Assembly (NCBI GenBank): GCA_015686845.1
Contig: JADPRS010000018.1
Location: 1-64,000 of the forward strand
Length of the DNA stretch: 64,000 nucleotides
Source of the DNA: Lutibacter sp. B2
GTDB lineage: Bacteria > Bacillota > Clostridia > Peptostreptococcales > Thermotaleaceae
Direction: 5' to 3'
A program made the translations under genes and the position numbers. Positions 44,314 through 52,733 of the stretch are shown here, one piece after another (the stretch's first letter is position 1; every line of letters starts with the position of its first letter). The notes beneath the pieces were generated by a model. That model had not been told where the DNA came from, ran no database searches, and worked only from the letters and a program-made list of their open reading frames with translations.

Positions 44314-45969
44314 ATGGATAAAAATAAAAATTTGAATGTACGTATTGAAGAAAAATTATATAGTAGAAACTTCAAAAAATTCGGTCTAGATCTGAATCCA
44401 GTTGTATCTATTGCAGCAGGTGTGTTTTTTTTGATTTTTGCAGGTTTTGCATTGTTAAACCTAGAAAAAACACAAACCATATTTGAAACCATTAAAACCT
44501 CTATTTTATCAAAAGGAGGTTGGGTGTTTATAGTATCAAGTAATTTTTTTATTCTGGTATGCTTATTATTAGCTTTCTCGAAGTACGGTACAATTAAACT
44601 CGGTGGCGTTAATGCAAAAACTGACTTTTCAAATTTTGCTTGGTACTCTATGTTAATATCTGCGGGTATGGGTATTGGATTAATGTTTTATGGTGTTGGG
44701 GAACCACTATATCATAATAACACTACGCCACCAATATTTAAAAGTTCTAATTTGGTCAATTCTGCATTGGCTACAACTTTTTTTCATTGGGGAATACATG
44801 CATGGTCTATTTATGCAATCGTTGCATTAGCGTTAGCTTTTTTTGCCTATAATAAAAAACTACCACTGTCAATGCGTTCAGTGTTTTATCCAATATTAAA
44901 AGATAAAGTCTTTGGTATTGCGGGTGATATTATTGATATTTTAGCTGTAATTGCATGTTTATTTGGATTAGCAGCATCTCTAGGTGTTGGGGTGCAACAA
45001 ATCAATAGTGGACTGAATTATCTTACTGGTATTCCTTATAGTGTAACTGTTCAAGTTATTCTAATTATCGTTGTAACGGGAATTGCTACACTCTCAGTAG
45101 TGTCTGGTTTAGATAAGGGTGTTAAAATTTTATCTAAATTAAATATAAAAATGGCTTTTATTTTCATGGTTTGTGTTTTTCTATTAGGGCCTACTACCTA
45201 TATCATTAAAACTTTCCTTAATTCTTTTGGATTGTATATTAATGATTTGATTCAATCTTCTTTCTTTATTTCCTATAAGGATACAAGCTGGCAAGTTAGC
45301 TGGTCTGTGTTCTACTTAGCGTGGTGGATGTCATGGTCGCCATTTGTTGGTATGTTTATTGCCAGAATTTCAAAGGGGAGAACCATTAAGGAATTTATAT
45401 TAGCTGTTATGATTATTCCTTCATTATTATCTTTTGTATGGTTTTCTGTTTTCGGAGGAAGTGCTATATTTATTAATGAAGGTGTTGGTGGTAAACTATT
45501 TGAAGTTGTACAAAATAATTTACCTGTTGCATTATTTGAAATGATTAATTATTTAGAAATACCTGCTTTTACGGGGATCATTCAAACTGTATTATCAATA
45601 CTAGCAACGCTTTTGATTATTTCATTCTTTGTTACTTCTAGTGATTCTGGGTCACTGGTTATTGATAATATTACTTCTGGAGGTAAATTAGATAGTCCAG
45701 TACCACAAAGAATTTTCTGGGCATGTATGGAAGGGTTAATAGCAGCTGTCCTTTTACTTATTGGAGGGGAGGAAATTCTTTCCATATTGCAAACGGCCAT
45801 CATTACTACGGGGCTACCATTGGCAATAGTGATAGTTATAATGGCTATTACTTTAGTTGGTAGTGTGAAAGAAGAATATGAAAAGCAGGAAAAAATAAAG
45901 ACCGTACGATCACATAAAAAAGTTCGTTCAATTATTCGTGAGGAAGAGAATCGGAATGAATTTGCATAA
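44314..45969 (+). CDS. BCCT-family betaine/carnitine/choline transporter
   Basis: The 551-residue transporter has 12 hydrophobic segments and the BCCT signatures TFFHWGIHAWSIYAI and WWMSWSPFVGMFIARISKGR, with the Trp residues that line the quaternary-amine pocket. It imports betaine-type solutes with Na+ or exchanges them. GAAAGGTGG precedes the start. The N- and C-terminal tails are charged, as in osmosensing relatives. It is the second osmolyte carrier in the window after the ABC importer at 7.5 kb. Confidence 0.92.
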   Translation: MDKNKNLNVRIEEKLYSRNFKKFGLDLNPVVSIAAGVFFLIFAGFALLNLEKTQTIFETIKTSILSKGGWVFIVSSNFFILVCLLLAFSKYGTIKLGGVNAKTDFSNFAWYSMLISAGMGIGLMFYGVGEPLYHNNTTPPIFKSSNLVNSALATTFFHWGIHAWSIYAIVALALAFFAYNKKLPLSMRSVFYPILKDKVFGIAGDIIDILAVIACLFGLAASLGVGVQQINSGLNYLTGIPYSVTVQVILIIVVTGIATLSVVSGLDKGVKILSKLNIKMAFIFMVCVFLLGPTTYIIKTFLNSFGLYINDLIQSSFFISYKDTSWQVSWSVFYLAWWMSWSPFVGMFIARISKGRTIKEFILAVMIIPSLLSFVWFSVFGGSAIFINEGVGGKLFEVVQNNLPVALFEMINYLEIPAFTGIIQTVLSILATLLIISFFVTSSDSGSLVIDNITSGGKLDSPVPQRIFWACMEGLIAAVLLLIGGEEILSILQTAIITTGLPLAIVIVIMAITLVGSVKEEYEKQEKIKTVRSHKKVRSIIREEENRNEFA

Positions 45970-45995
45970 AAAGCAACTAAATAGATGTTTGAAGT

Positions 45996-46029
45996 AAAAA
46001 TAGAGAATGATTAAATCATTCTCTATTTT
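45996..46029. terminator. Bidirectional terminator
   Basis: AAAATAGAGAATGAT and ATCATTCTCTATTTT form a palindrome between the BCCT gene and the convergent SASP gene. Confidence 0.8.
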
Positions 46030-46236
46030 CTATTTTCTGGCAATTTGATCTTCCGTGCATTGAATTAAGTCAGCCATTAACTTACCACCAACATAGTCTC
46101 CTTGATTTTGTCTATAGGTAAGGTCACCTTTTTCTATTCTATCTAAAGCAGATGCAGGTGATTCATCAGCAAATTCAGATTTTAATTTTTCAAAAGCATT
46201 CTTCGCTTTCTCAACTACAGACTTATCTTCAGACAT
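46030..46236 (-). CDS. Divergent alpha/beta-type small acid-soluble spore protein
   Basis: The 68-residue protein ends in TYRQNQGDYVGGKLMADLIQ, which matches the SASP helix pair (TSRQNGSVGGEMTKRLVQM-like), and EFADE lies where the germination protease site (E-I/F-A-S-E) is expected. It is more acidic and has an insertion (PASALDRIEKGDL) compared with major SASPs, so it resembles minor or SspF-like forms. Such proteins coat spore DNA. AAAGGAG precedes the start. A CATATTA -10-like element lies about 75 bases upstream, but no good -35 for sigma-G was found. Confidence 0.75.
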   Translation of the reverse strand: MSEDKSVVEKAKNAFEKLKSEFADESPASALDRIEKGDLTYRQNQGDYVGGKLMADLIQCTEDQIARK

Positions 46237-46411
46237 GAAATCAACTCCTTTAATTGTAGTACGATATTAGTATTTCCAAGTTAGCAGAATAAATTTATTG
46301 TATAATATGGTTATTTTTTAATACAAATTGATTTGAACTATTAGTGGAATTATTTGGTATAATGAAAGTGGGATGATTATAAAAAATTTACTTGGGAAAA
46401 GGGGAATAGGG

Positions 46412-47317
46412 ATGAAAATGAGTAAAAAATCATTATATGCTGATTTGTCACTTTTGATGGTTGCACTAGCTTGGGGATCAACCTTTGTTGTAATTAAAGA
46501 TACATTATCTCATGCAAAGCCACTTGGATTAATGGCCACAAGATTTGTAATTGCTACAATTGTTTTATCCGTTATTTTTTATAAGAAGTTAAAACACGTT
46601 AAAAAAGATGCGTTTTTTGCGGGTGCTATTATAGGTGTGTTTTTATATCTAGCGCTTATGACACAAACCATAGGACTCGTATATACCACTGCATCAAAGC
46701 AAGCATTTTTAACAGCTGCCAACGTAGTAGTTGTTCCATTTTTAGCATGGATGGTACATAAGCATAGACCAGATACGTATGCTATTATAGGTGCATTTTT
46801 AGCAATCATAGGAATTGCTTTCTTAACCGTAGATGGATCATTTTCATTCAATACATTCAATAAAGGAGATGTACTTACTTTAATATGTGCCGTGTTTTTT
46901 GCAGCACACATTACGTCTATCGGTTATTTTGCAAAGGATTTTGAGCCGATTGTACTTAGTGTTGTACAATTTGGAGTGGCTAGTATTTTATTTATAATAT
47001 CAGCAGTCATATTTGAACCAATTACTGGGAATTTTCAAATGGATACACTAAAGTCAGCAATATATCTTGCGTTAGTAGGTACAGTATTTGCTTATACTTT
47101 ACAAAATGTAGCTCAAAAGTACACATCATCCTCTCATGCAGCAATCATATTATGCTTAGAATCTGTGTTTGGAAGCTTGCTTGCAGTAATTTTATTAGGA
47201 GAGGTAATGACCCTTCAGATGGTGATCGGATGTGTAATAATATTTGCAGCCATTATAGTTACAGAAACAAAGTTAGAATTTTTAAAGGGAAAAAAAGAAA
47301 AAAGTGTGAATTCATAA
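46412..47317 (+). CDS. DMT-superfamily (EamA) transporter
   Basis: The 301-residue protein has ten hydrophobic helices in two EamA repeats; the first begins LLMVALAWGSTFVVIK, and the second ends with ESVFGSLLAVILLGEVMT. It probably exports or imports a small metabolite; substrate unknown. ATG 46412 follows AAAAGGGGAATAGGG; upstream in-frame codons lack a site. A TGGTATAAT element lies at about 46353. Confidence 0.85.
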   Translation: MKMSKKSLYADLSLLMVALAWGSTFVVIKDTLSHAKPLGLMATRFVIATIVLSVIFYKKLKHVKKDAFFAGAIIGVFLYLALMTQTIGLVYTTASKQAFLTAANVVVVPFLAWMVHKHRPDTYAIIGAFLAIIGIAFLTVDGSFSFNTFNKGDVLTLICAVFFAAHITSIGYFAKDFEPIVLSVVQFGVASILFIISAVIFEPITGNFQMDTLKSAIYLALVGTVFAYTLQNVAQKYTSSSHAAIILCLESVFGSLLAVILLGEVMTLQMVIGCVIIFAAIIVTETKLEFLKGKKEKSVNS

Positions 47318-47368
47318 GATGTGATTCTTTTATTAAAAAGTTAAAATCATTGAAAGAGGTGGATATTC

Positions 47369-47812
47369 ATGAATGAAATATTTGATATTTCTTATGATGA
47401 GATTGAAGTTATCGAGAACCTTTGGGAAAAGAACAGACAGTATCATGAGAATAGTTCAGAATACTTTAAGGAAGCATATCGTTCTATTCGATTTGATGAG
47501 AGAATCAAAGCTTTCAGTGTGTTTAATAAGGATACAATGAAAATAACTGTTGTCAAAAGCAATAATGAATATATTGGATATTGTATATCAACGATTATTG
47601 ATGGGAAGGGAGAGCTTGAATCACTGCATGTGGATGAAGTATATAGAGGGAATGGAATTGGGAAGAAACTTGTAGACAAACATATAGAATGGATGAATAA
47701 AAAGAATTGTAAAGTGATAGGGGTAACCGTATCCCAAGAGAATGAATCTACCATAGGGTTTTATAAGAAAATTGGATTTTATCCAAATACCTTATATATG
47801 CAACAACGTTAA
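47369..47812 (+). CDS. GNAT-family N-acetyltransferase
   Basis: The 147-residue acetyltransferase has the acetyl-CoA-binding region LESLHVDEVYRGNGIGKKLVDKHI (motif A, with RGNGIG) and the C-terminal NESTIGFYKKIGFYPNTLYM. It transfers acetyl from acetyl-CoA to an unknown amine. AAAGAGGTGG precedes the start, 51 bases after the DMT gene, so the two may share an operon. Confidence 0.88.
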   Translation: MNEIFDISYDEIEVIENLWEKNRQYHENSSEYFKEAYRSIRFDERIKAFSVFNKDTMKITVVKSNNEYIGYCISTIIDGKGELESLHVDEVYRGNGIGKKLVDKHIEWMNKKNCKVIGVTVSQENESTIGFYKKIGFYPNTLYMQQR

Positions 47813-47823
47813 TATACAAGGAA

Positions 47824-47860
47824 AGAAGGTGGTTTTTATAATCGCCTTTTTATTTTTCCT
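47824..47860 (+). terminator. Terminator after the acetyltransferase
   Basis: AAGGTGG and CGCCTTTTT form a short stem around an AT-rich loop, with TTTTTATTTTT following. Confidence 0.6.
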
Positions 47861-47935
47861 TATTTTGATTGTTTAGTGATTTAGAAAAAAAAAGCTGGGT
47901 ATGAATAAAAAAAGGGGGAGATTAAGAGAAAACTA

Positions 47936-48088
47936 ATGGAGATAAATCTTAAAATACAAAAGCTAAGAAATGAGATGCATAAACTTATAGCTGAAAAAAA
48001 AAATAATCTAGATCCTGAAGTTATTAAAGCAAGTCAAATGCTTGACCAAGTATTAAATCAATATTATGAAGAACAACCACGAAATTAA
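47936..48088 (+). CDS. Spo0E-like sporulation regulatory peptide, 50 aa
   Basis: The frame encodes a 50-residue helical protein with an amphipathic first helix (LKIQKLRNEMHKLIAEKK) and the family signature SQMLDQVLNQYY (residues 33-44), as in Spo0E/YisI/YnzD aspartyl-phosphatases that remove phosphate from Spo0A. GGGGGAG lies rather far upstream of ATG 47936. The length and motif are typical. It is a likely negative regulator of sporulation here and was easy to overlook because of its size. Confidence 0.8.
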   Translation: MEINLKIQKLRNEMHKLIAEKKNNLDPEVIKASQMLDQVLNQYYEEQPRN

Positions 48089-48137
48089 AAAAATCAGAGG
48101 AGTGATGAAAAATAAGATTACAACAGACATACAACGA

Positions 48138-48172
48138 AGAAAGTGGGGATGATTAACATGCCCACTTTTTTA
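48138..48172. terminator. Terminator at the fabF end
   Basis: AAAGTGGG and CCCACTTT form a stem followed by TTTTAA on the plus strand; it overlaps the 3' end of the minus-strand fabF gene. Confidence 0.65.
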
Positions 48173-49391
48173 ATACAATTGAAGCATTGTGGCCACCGAA
48201 GCCAAATGAATTTGATAAAATATAATTTAAATCAATGCGTCTACCTACATTAATCGTATAGTCAAGATCGCACTTTTCATCTTTTACTTTATATCCTATG
48301 GTAGGATGGATATAATTTTCTTCTAACGATTTTACACATGCAATTGCTTCTACTCCTCCTGATGCACCTAATAAATGCCCAATCATAGACTTTGTTGAGC
48401 TGATAGGGATTTTATAAGCATGTTCTTTAAATATAGCTTTTATTGCTTCTGTTTCCGATTGATCATTAGAGGGCGTAGATGTTCCATGGGCATTGATATA
48501 GGATATATCTTCAGGAGAAATACGTGCATTTTTCATAGCAAGTTTCATTGCTCTCGCACCACCTTCACCTTTAGGTGCTGGAGATATTAAGTGATAAGCA
48601 TCGCATGAAGACCCATAACCTACTACTTCCCCATATATTTTAGCATTTCTTTTTAGTGCATGAGTAAGCTCTTCCAATATTAAAATCCCTGCTCCTTCGC
48701 CCATGACAAATCCATCTCTTTCATTGTCAAAGGGAATAGATGCTCTTTTAGGTTCATTTGTTAGAGATAATGCATTAAGATTTGTAAATCCTGCCAGCAT
48801 GAGAGGTGTTATACAGGCTTCGCTTCCGCCAGATATAATGATATCTGCATCGCCATATTGAAGTATTCTAAAGGCTTCCCCTATCGCACTCGTTCCTGCT
48901 GCACATGCAGTTATTATTGTATTTGACATTCCCTTCGCATTTAAAGCGATAGATATATTTCCAGCTAATATATTAGGAATAGATTTAGGAACGAATAAAG
49001 GGGATACCATATTCATTCCGCCGTTCATTAGCTTTGTAGTTTCTTCTATTGTAGTTAGTATTCCGCCTACCCCAGTTCCAATAACCACACCTAATCTTTC
49101 TCTGTCTATTTCTGCATTGTTAAGACCTGCATCATGGTAGGCTTCCTTTGCTGCAATTATTCCTAAATGAGAAAAACGATCTAGTCTTCTAACTTCTTTT
49201 CTATCAAAGAAATCTTTTGCATCAAAGTTTTTTAATTCTGCGGCTACTTTTGCTTTTGAATTTTCAGTATCAAAAGATTTTATATAGTCAATGCCACACA
49301 AACCTTCTTTTGCATTCTTCCAAAAATCCGCTACATTGTTTCCTATAGGGGTAAGTGCCCCTAGTCCAGTAATTACTACTCTTTTTTTCAT
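48153..49391 (-). CDS. fabF: Beta-ketoacyl-ACP synthase II
   Basis: The 412-residue condensing enzyme has catalytic Cys in ITACAAGTSAIG (about 163) and both His residues in NAHGTSTPSND and STKSMIGHLLGASG, typical for FabF. It elongates acyl-ACP with malonyl-ACP. The start at 49391 has GGAG six bases before it; ATG 49403 overlaps the acp stop and is less likely. It is paired with an ACP gene and faces away from a biotin cluster, so it may serve pimeloyl-ACP synthesis as well as or instead of bulk fatty acids (inference). Confidence 0.93.
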   Translation of the reverse strand: MKKRVVITGLGALTPIGNNVADFWKNAKEGLCGIDYIKSFDTENSKAKVAAELKNFDAKDFFDRKEVRRLDRFSHLGIIAAKEAYHDAGLNNAEIDRERLGVVIGTGVGGILTTIEETTKLMNGGMNMVSPLFVPKSIPNILAGNISIALNAKGMSNTIITACAAGTSAIGEAFRILQYGDADIIISGGSEACITPLMLAGFTNLNALSLTNEPKRASIPFDNERDGFVMGEGAGILILEELTHALKRNAKIYGEVVGYGSSCDAYHLISPAPKGEGGARAMKLAMKNARISPEDISYINAHGTSTPSNDQSETEAIKAIFKEHAYKIPISSTKSMIGHLLGASGGVEAIACVKSLEENYIHPTIGYKVKDEKCDLDYTINVGRRIDLNYILSNSFGFGGHNASIVLKKWAC

Positions 49392-49402
49392 GGCAAACTC
49401 CA

Positions 49403-49624
49403 TTATTTTTGTATATAATCTACGATATCTTTAACCGTTTCAAAGCTTGAAAAGTCATCATCATTTATATCTATTTTGTACTCATTTTCTAGTTCAAGGA
49501 TTATTTGAGACATATCTAGTGAATCTGCATCTAGCTCATCGAAAAGATGGCTTTCTAAAAGTATTTCATTTTCTGGGATTCCCATAATTTCTATGATTAC
49601 ATTTTTTACTTTTTCAAATACCAT
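49403..49624 (-). CDS. acpP: Acyl carrier protein
   Basis: The 73-residue acidic protein has the phosphopantetheine site DADSLDMSQ (Ser35) and four-helix layout of ACP. It carries growing acyl chains as thioesters. A strong GGAGG precedes the start. Its stop overlaps the region of the fabF start, so the two genes form one minus-strand operon. Confidence 0.92.
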   Translation of the reverse strand: MVFEKVKNVIIEIMGIPENEILLESHLFDELDADSLDMSQIILELENEYKIDINDDDFSSFETVKDIVDYIQK

Positions 49625-49770
49625 TATATAAAAACCTCCTCATTGTTGGTTATAATTAAGTCTCCCACATACAATAAGAATTATATATGATTATTTATTT
49701 AATGTAAACTTATATTTTTGAAATGGTTGACAATGAGAAAAGATTCATATATTTTAAAATAAAGGGATAG

Positions 49771-49907
49771 TATAGATAAACAACTTAGATATTATAGCAA
49801 GGGTGTAATTATATAAACGTCGTTCCGGCAAGTATGAAGATTGCAAGTCACTCCTTATCATATAATTACACCCTTTGAAAATTAAAAGATAAAGTTGTTT
49901 ATCTATG
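49771..49907. repeat. Nested-palindrome element, copy 2 (137 bp)
   Basis: The same element as at 38593: terminal repeats TATAGATAAACAACTT (49771-49786) and AAGTTGTTTATCTATG (49892-49907, one mismatch), inner inverted repeat, and a core identical to copy 1. It lacks seven bases (AAATATA) present near the left end of copy 1, and the T run after the inner repeat is replaced (CCCTTTGA). It sits in the bioF 5' region, 20 bases before the start codon and downstream of a TTGACA element (49727). Confidence 0.8.
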
Positions 49908-49927
49908 ATGAGAATAGGAGAAAAATA

Positions 49928-51097
49928 ATGGAATATATAATAAAAAAACTATCAGAAATAAAAGAAGAAGGATTATATCGTGAATGTAAATATATAAGCT
50001 CAGCGCAAGGATCTAAGGTGAATATTGAAGGGAGAGAAATCATTTTACTAGGATCAAATAATTACTTAGGTCTTTGCAATGATCCTCGTTTAAAAGAAGT
50101 AGCGATAGATGCAATAAATAAATATGGAGTAGGTTCAGGAGGCTCGAGATTAACCACAGGCTCCTATGATTTGAATAAGAAACTAGAAGAAAGAATAGCT
50201 ACGTTCAAGGGAACAGAATCCAGCTTAGTATTTAATGCTGGGTATATGGCAAATGTAGGGATAATATCTGCCTTATGTGATAGAAAATGGACTATATTCT
50301 GTGATAAATATAATCATGCAAGTATAATAGACGGTTGTATTTTAAGTGGGGCAAAGATTGTAAGATATAAGCATTGTGATATGGATGACTTGGAAAGAAA
50401 AATAGAAATATACAAAGGAAAGAAAAATTTAATTGTAACAGATGGGGTTTTTAGTATGGATGGAAATGTAGCACCCCTTAATGATATTGTAAAACTAGCA
50501 AAGAAATATAATATGCGTACCATGGTAGATGATGCCCATGGAGTTGGGGTTTTAGGAGAAACTGGTTCAGGAACCGTATCCCATTTTAATTTAAAGGAAG
50601 AGATAGACATACAAATGGGTACATTAAGTAAGTCAATCGCTTCCGTTGGTGGATATGTAGCAGGTAAGAAATATATAATTGACTACTTAAAAAATACCTC
50701 TAGAAGCTTTATATTCTCAACTGCATTACCTCCTTCAGATATTGCAGTATCTTTAAAAGCAATAGATCTTATTGAAAAGGATATAGAAAGAAGACAAAAG
50801 GTAATAGAATTATCTAATTGGTTTAAGGCTCAGCTTAAAGAAGCCGGATTTACTATTACCAATACGGTTACACCCATCATACCAATAATCATAGGAGATG
50901 CTAAAAAAACAGTAGAACTTAGTGAACGTTTATTAGAAGAGGGAATCTATGCACCAGCCATAAGACCTCCTACTGTTCCAAAGAAAACGAGCAGACTGAG
51001 AATTTCATTAATGGCAACTCATACCTATGATGATTTAGAATATGTTATTCAAAAAATGATCGTTCATGGAAAAAAGCTAGGAATTATTCATGGGTAA
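49928..51097 (+). CDS. bioF: 8-amino-7-oxononanoate synthase
   Basis: The 389-residue PLP enzyme condenses pimeloyl-ACP with L-alanine in biotin synthesis. It has the PLP lysine in TLSKSIASVGGYVAG (Lys235), the aspartate motif VDDAHGVGVLG, and the FSTALPPS segment typical for BioF/KBL-type alpha-oxoamine synthases. BioF rather than KBL is favoured by the following bioH and bioC genes. AGGAG precedes ATG 49928. It overlaps the next gene by eight bases. Confidence 0.9.
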   Translation: MEYIIKKLSEIKEEGLYRECKYISSAQGSKVNIEGREIILLGSNNYLGLCNDPRLKEVAIDAINKYGVGSGGSRLTTGSYDLNKKLEERIATFKGTESSLVFNAGYMANVGIISALCDRKWTIFCDKYNHASIIDGCILSGAKIVRYKHCDMDDLERKIEIYKGKKNLIVTDGVFSMDGNVAPLNDIVKLAKKYNMRTMVDDAHGVGVLGETGSGTVSHFNLKEEIDIQMGTLSKSIASVGGYVAGKKYIIDYLKNTSRSFIFSTALPPSDIAVSLKAIDLIEKDIERRQKVIELSNWFKAQLKEAGFTITNTVTPIIPIIIGDAKKTVELSERLLEEGIYAPAIRPPTVPKKTSRLRISLMATHTYDDLEYVIQKMIVHGKKLGIIHG

Positions 51098-51845
51098 GTT
51101 AGTGAAAAAACATTTAATCATAGTATCAGGGTGGGCAGTAGATGAATTTGTATGGGAACCTATTTGTAATTTGTTATCAAATGAATTTGAAATAGGGATT
51201 GTTACTTGGAATAAGGTTCAATCATTAGATGATTTTAAAAATAGTGTAATCCAGTTAATAAATGAAAAGAAAATAGAAAAATTCTCTATAATAGGGTGGT
51301 CACTAGGATCATTAATAGCATTTGATATAGGAAATGATTATTCCACAAGAATTGAAAATATGATTATATTTAGTGGGACAAGTAAATTTATAAAGGATCA
51401 ATCAACAGACTATGAGGTAGGGTGGGACAAAAAAATAGTAAATAGAATGATTCTGAGGTTAAATAAAAATGCAGAAAAGACAGTAGAAGAATTTAATAGA
51501 AATCTTTTTAGTGATAGAGAAGTGAAAAATGGATATTATACTAGTTTTGCTGATAAAACAAAAATAAATGCTTCTATAGAATTACTATCACTAGGGCTAG
51601 AATATCTAATGACGAAAGATATGAGAGAAAAAATTAAAAATATAAATAATAGAGTATTGCTAATCCATGGAGAAAAAGATTTGATTTGTCCTGTTGAAAG
51701 TGGCGCGTATTTAGTGGAGACGATTAAAAATGCCCAATTAATGAATTTAAAAGAAACGGGACATATTCCGTTTTACACGAAAACCAATGAATGCTATGAT
51801 ATTATAAAAAAATATATAAATCAAAAGGAAGATCACAATGATTAA
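51090..51845 (+). CDS. bioH: Pimeloyl-ACP methyl ester carboxylesterase-like hydrolase
   Basis: The 251-residue alpha/beta hydrolase has nucleophile motif GWSLGS (about 69-74), acid HGEKD (about 195) and His in ETGHIPF. In biotin pathways BioH (or BioG/BioK) removes the methyl group that BioC added, releasing pimeloyl-ACP. Its place between bioF and bioC, overlapping both, makes this role very likely, although the BioH/BioG/BioK class cannot be told from motif alone. Confidence 0.82.
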   Translation: MGKLVKKHLIIVSGWAVDEFVWEPICNLLSNEFEIGIVTWNKVQSLDDFKNSVIQLINEKKIEKFSIIGWSLGSLIAFDIGNDYSTRIENMIIFSGTSKFIKDQSTDYEVGWDKKIVNRMILRLNKNAEKTVEEFNRNLFSDREVKNGYYTSFADKTKINASIELLSLGLEYLMTKDMREKIKNINNRVLLIHGEKDLICPVESGAYLVETIKNAQLMNLKETGHIPFYTKTNECYDIIKKYINQKEDHND

Positions 51846-52632
51846 TAAGGATAAAGTAAAAAGAAGATTTAGCAGAAATGCAAAGCAATATGATAACTAT
51901 GCAATGGTGCAAAAGAGTATGGGTGATATATTGATTGAAAATATCAAAGGAAATCATTTTAAAAATATATTAGAAATTGGTTGCGGCACAGGGTATGTAA
52001 CCAGAGCCTTAATGGAAAACTTTGAAGATGCTAAAATTACTGCTGTAGATATAGCAGCTGGAATGATTGAGCAGACAAAATCTACAATTAAGAGTGAACA
52101 GGTAGAATTTATATGTGGAGATATAGAAGAGATTACTTTGAATGATACCTATGATTTGATTATATCTAATGCTACTTTCCAATGGTTTAATCATTTGGAT
52201 GCTACGATTTACAAATTAAGGAAGATGATTAATAAAGATGGGATTTTATGTTTTTCAATCTTTGGAAAAGATACCTTTAGAGAGCTTCATGAAGCCTTCC
52301 GTAAAGCGAAAGATCTTTTTAATATAAAAGAAGATATTTCTGCCAGTCAGTCCTTTTATTCTCTAGACCAATTAAAAGATCGAGTAAATAATATAGGTGA
52401 GAACATGAATGTGAATTTATCAGAAGAATATGAGACAGAGTATTTTCAAAGCTGCAAAGATTTTTTGTATGCCGTTAAAAAGATTGGTGCAAACCATAGT
52501 GGGCGCAATAGAAACAAAACAAATCCAGACTTTATACAAAAGGTTATGGACATTTATGATTATGAACACTTAGAAAACAATAAAGTAAGAGCAACCTATC
52601 ATAATATATTTGTATATATGAAACAGGAATGA
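51838..52632 (+). CDS. bioC: Malonyl-ACP O-methyltransferase
   Basis: The 264-residue SAM-dependent methyltransferase has SAM motif NILEIGCGTGYVTRAL and the BioC-type segment SNATFQWFNHLD. It methylates malonyl-ACP so that the fatty-acid machinery can elongate it to pimeloyl-ACP methyl ester. It closes the bioF-bioH-bioC operon and is followed by a terminator. Later biotin genes (bioA, bioD, bioB) are not in the window. Confidence 0.92.
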   Translation: MINKDKVKRRFSRNAKQYDNYAMVQKSMGDILIENIKGNHFKNILEIGCGTGYVTRALMENFEDAKITAVDIAAGMIEQTKSTIKSEQVEFICGDIEEITLNDTYDLIISNATFQWFNHLDATIYKLRKMINKDGILCFSIFGKDTFRELHEAFRKAKDLFNIKEDISASQSFYSLDQLKDRVNNIGENMNVNLSEEYETEYFQSCKDFLYAVKKIGANHSGRNRNKTNPDFIQKVMDIYDYEHLENNKVRATYHNIFVYMKQE

Positions 52633-52657
52633 AAAATTTACAAAGCTCATACGAATA

Positions 52658-52698
52658 AGAAGTATTCCATATTTTGTATATAGGGATACTTTTTTATT
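52658..52698 (+). terminator. Terminator of the biotin operon
   Basis: AAGTATTCC and GGATACTT form the stem, followed by TTTTTATTT. Confidence 0.65.
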
Positions 52699-52733
52699 TA
52701 GCTATTTGGTATAATGTGGTAGAGGTGAGGTGG

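Noticed and set aside
46290-46320. Sigma-G promoter for the SASP-like gene
   Set aside because: CATATTA fits the -10 pattern, but no -35 of the sigma-G type is found at 17-18 bases and the distance to the start codon is long.
47152-47376. 74-aa ORF overlapping the end of the DMT transporter gene
   Set aside because: It is in a different frame of a clearly real gene, with no family features.
48105-48152. 15-codon ORF (ATG after GAGGAG) between the Spo0E-like gene and fabF
   Set aside because: It has a good ribosome-binding site, but it is too short to distinguish from chance and overlaps the terminator stem.
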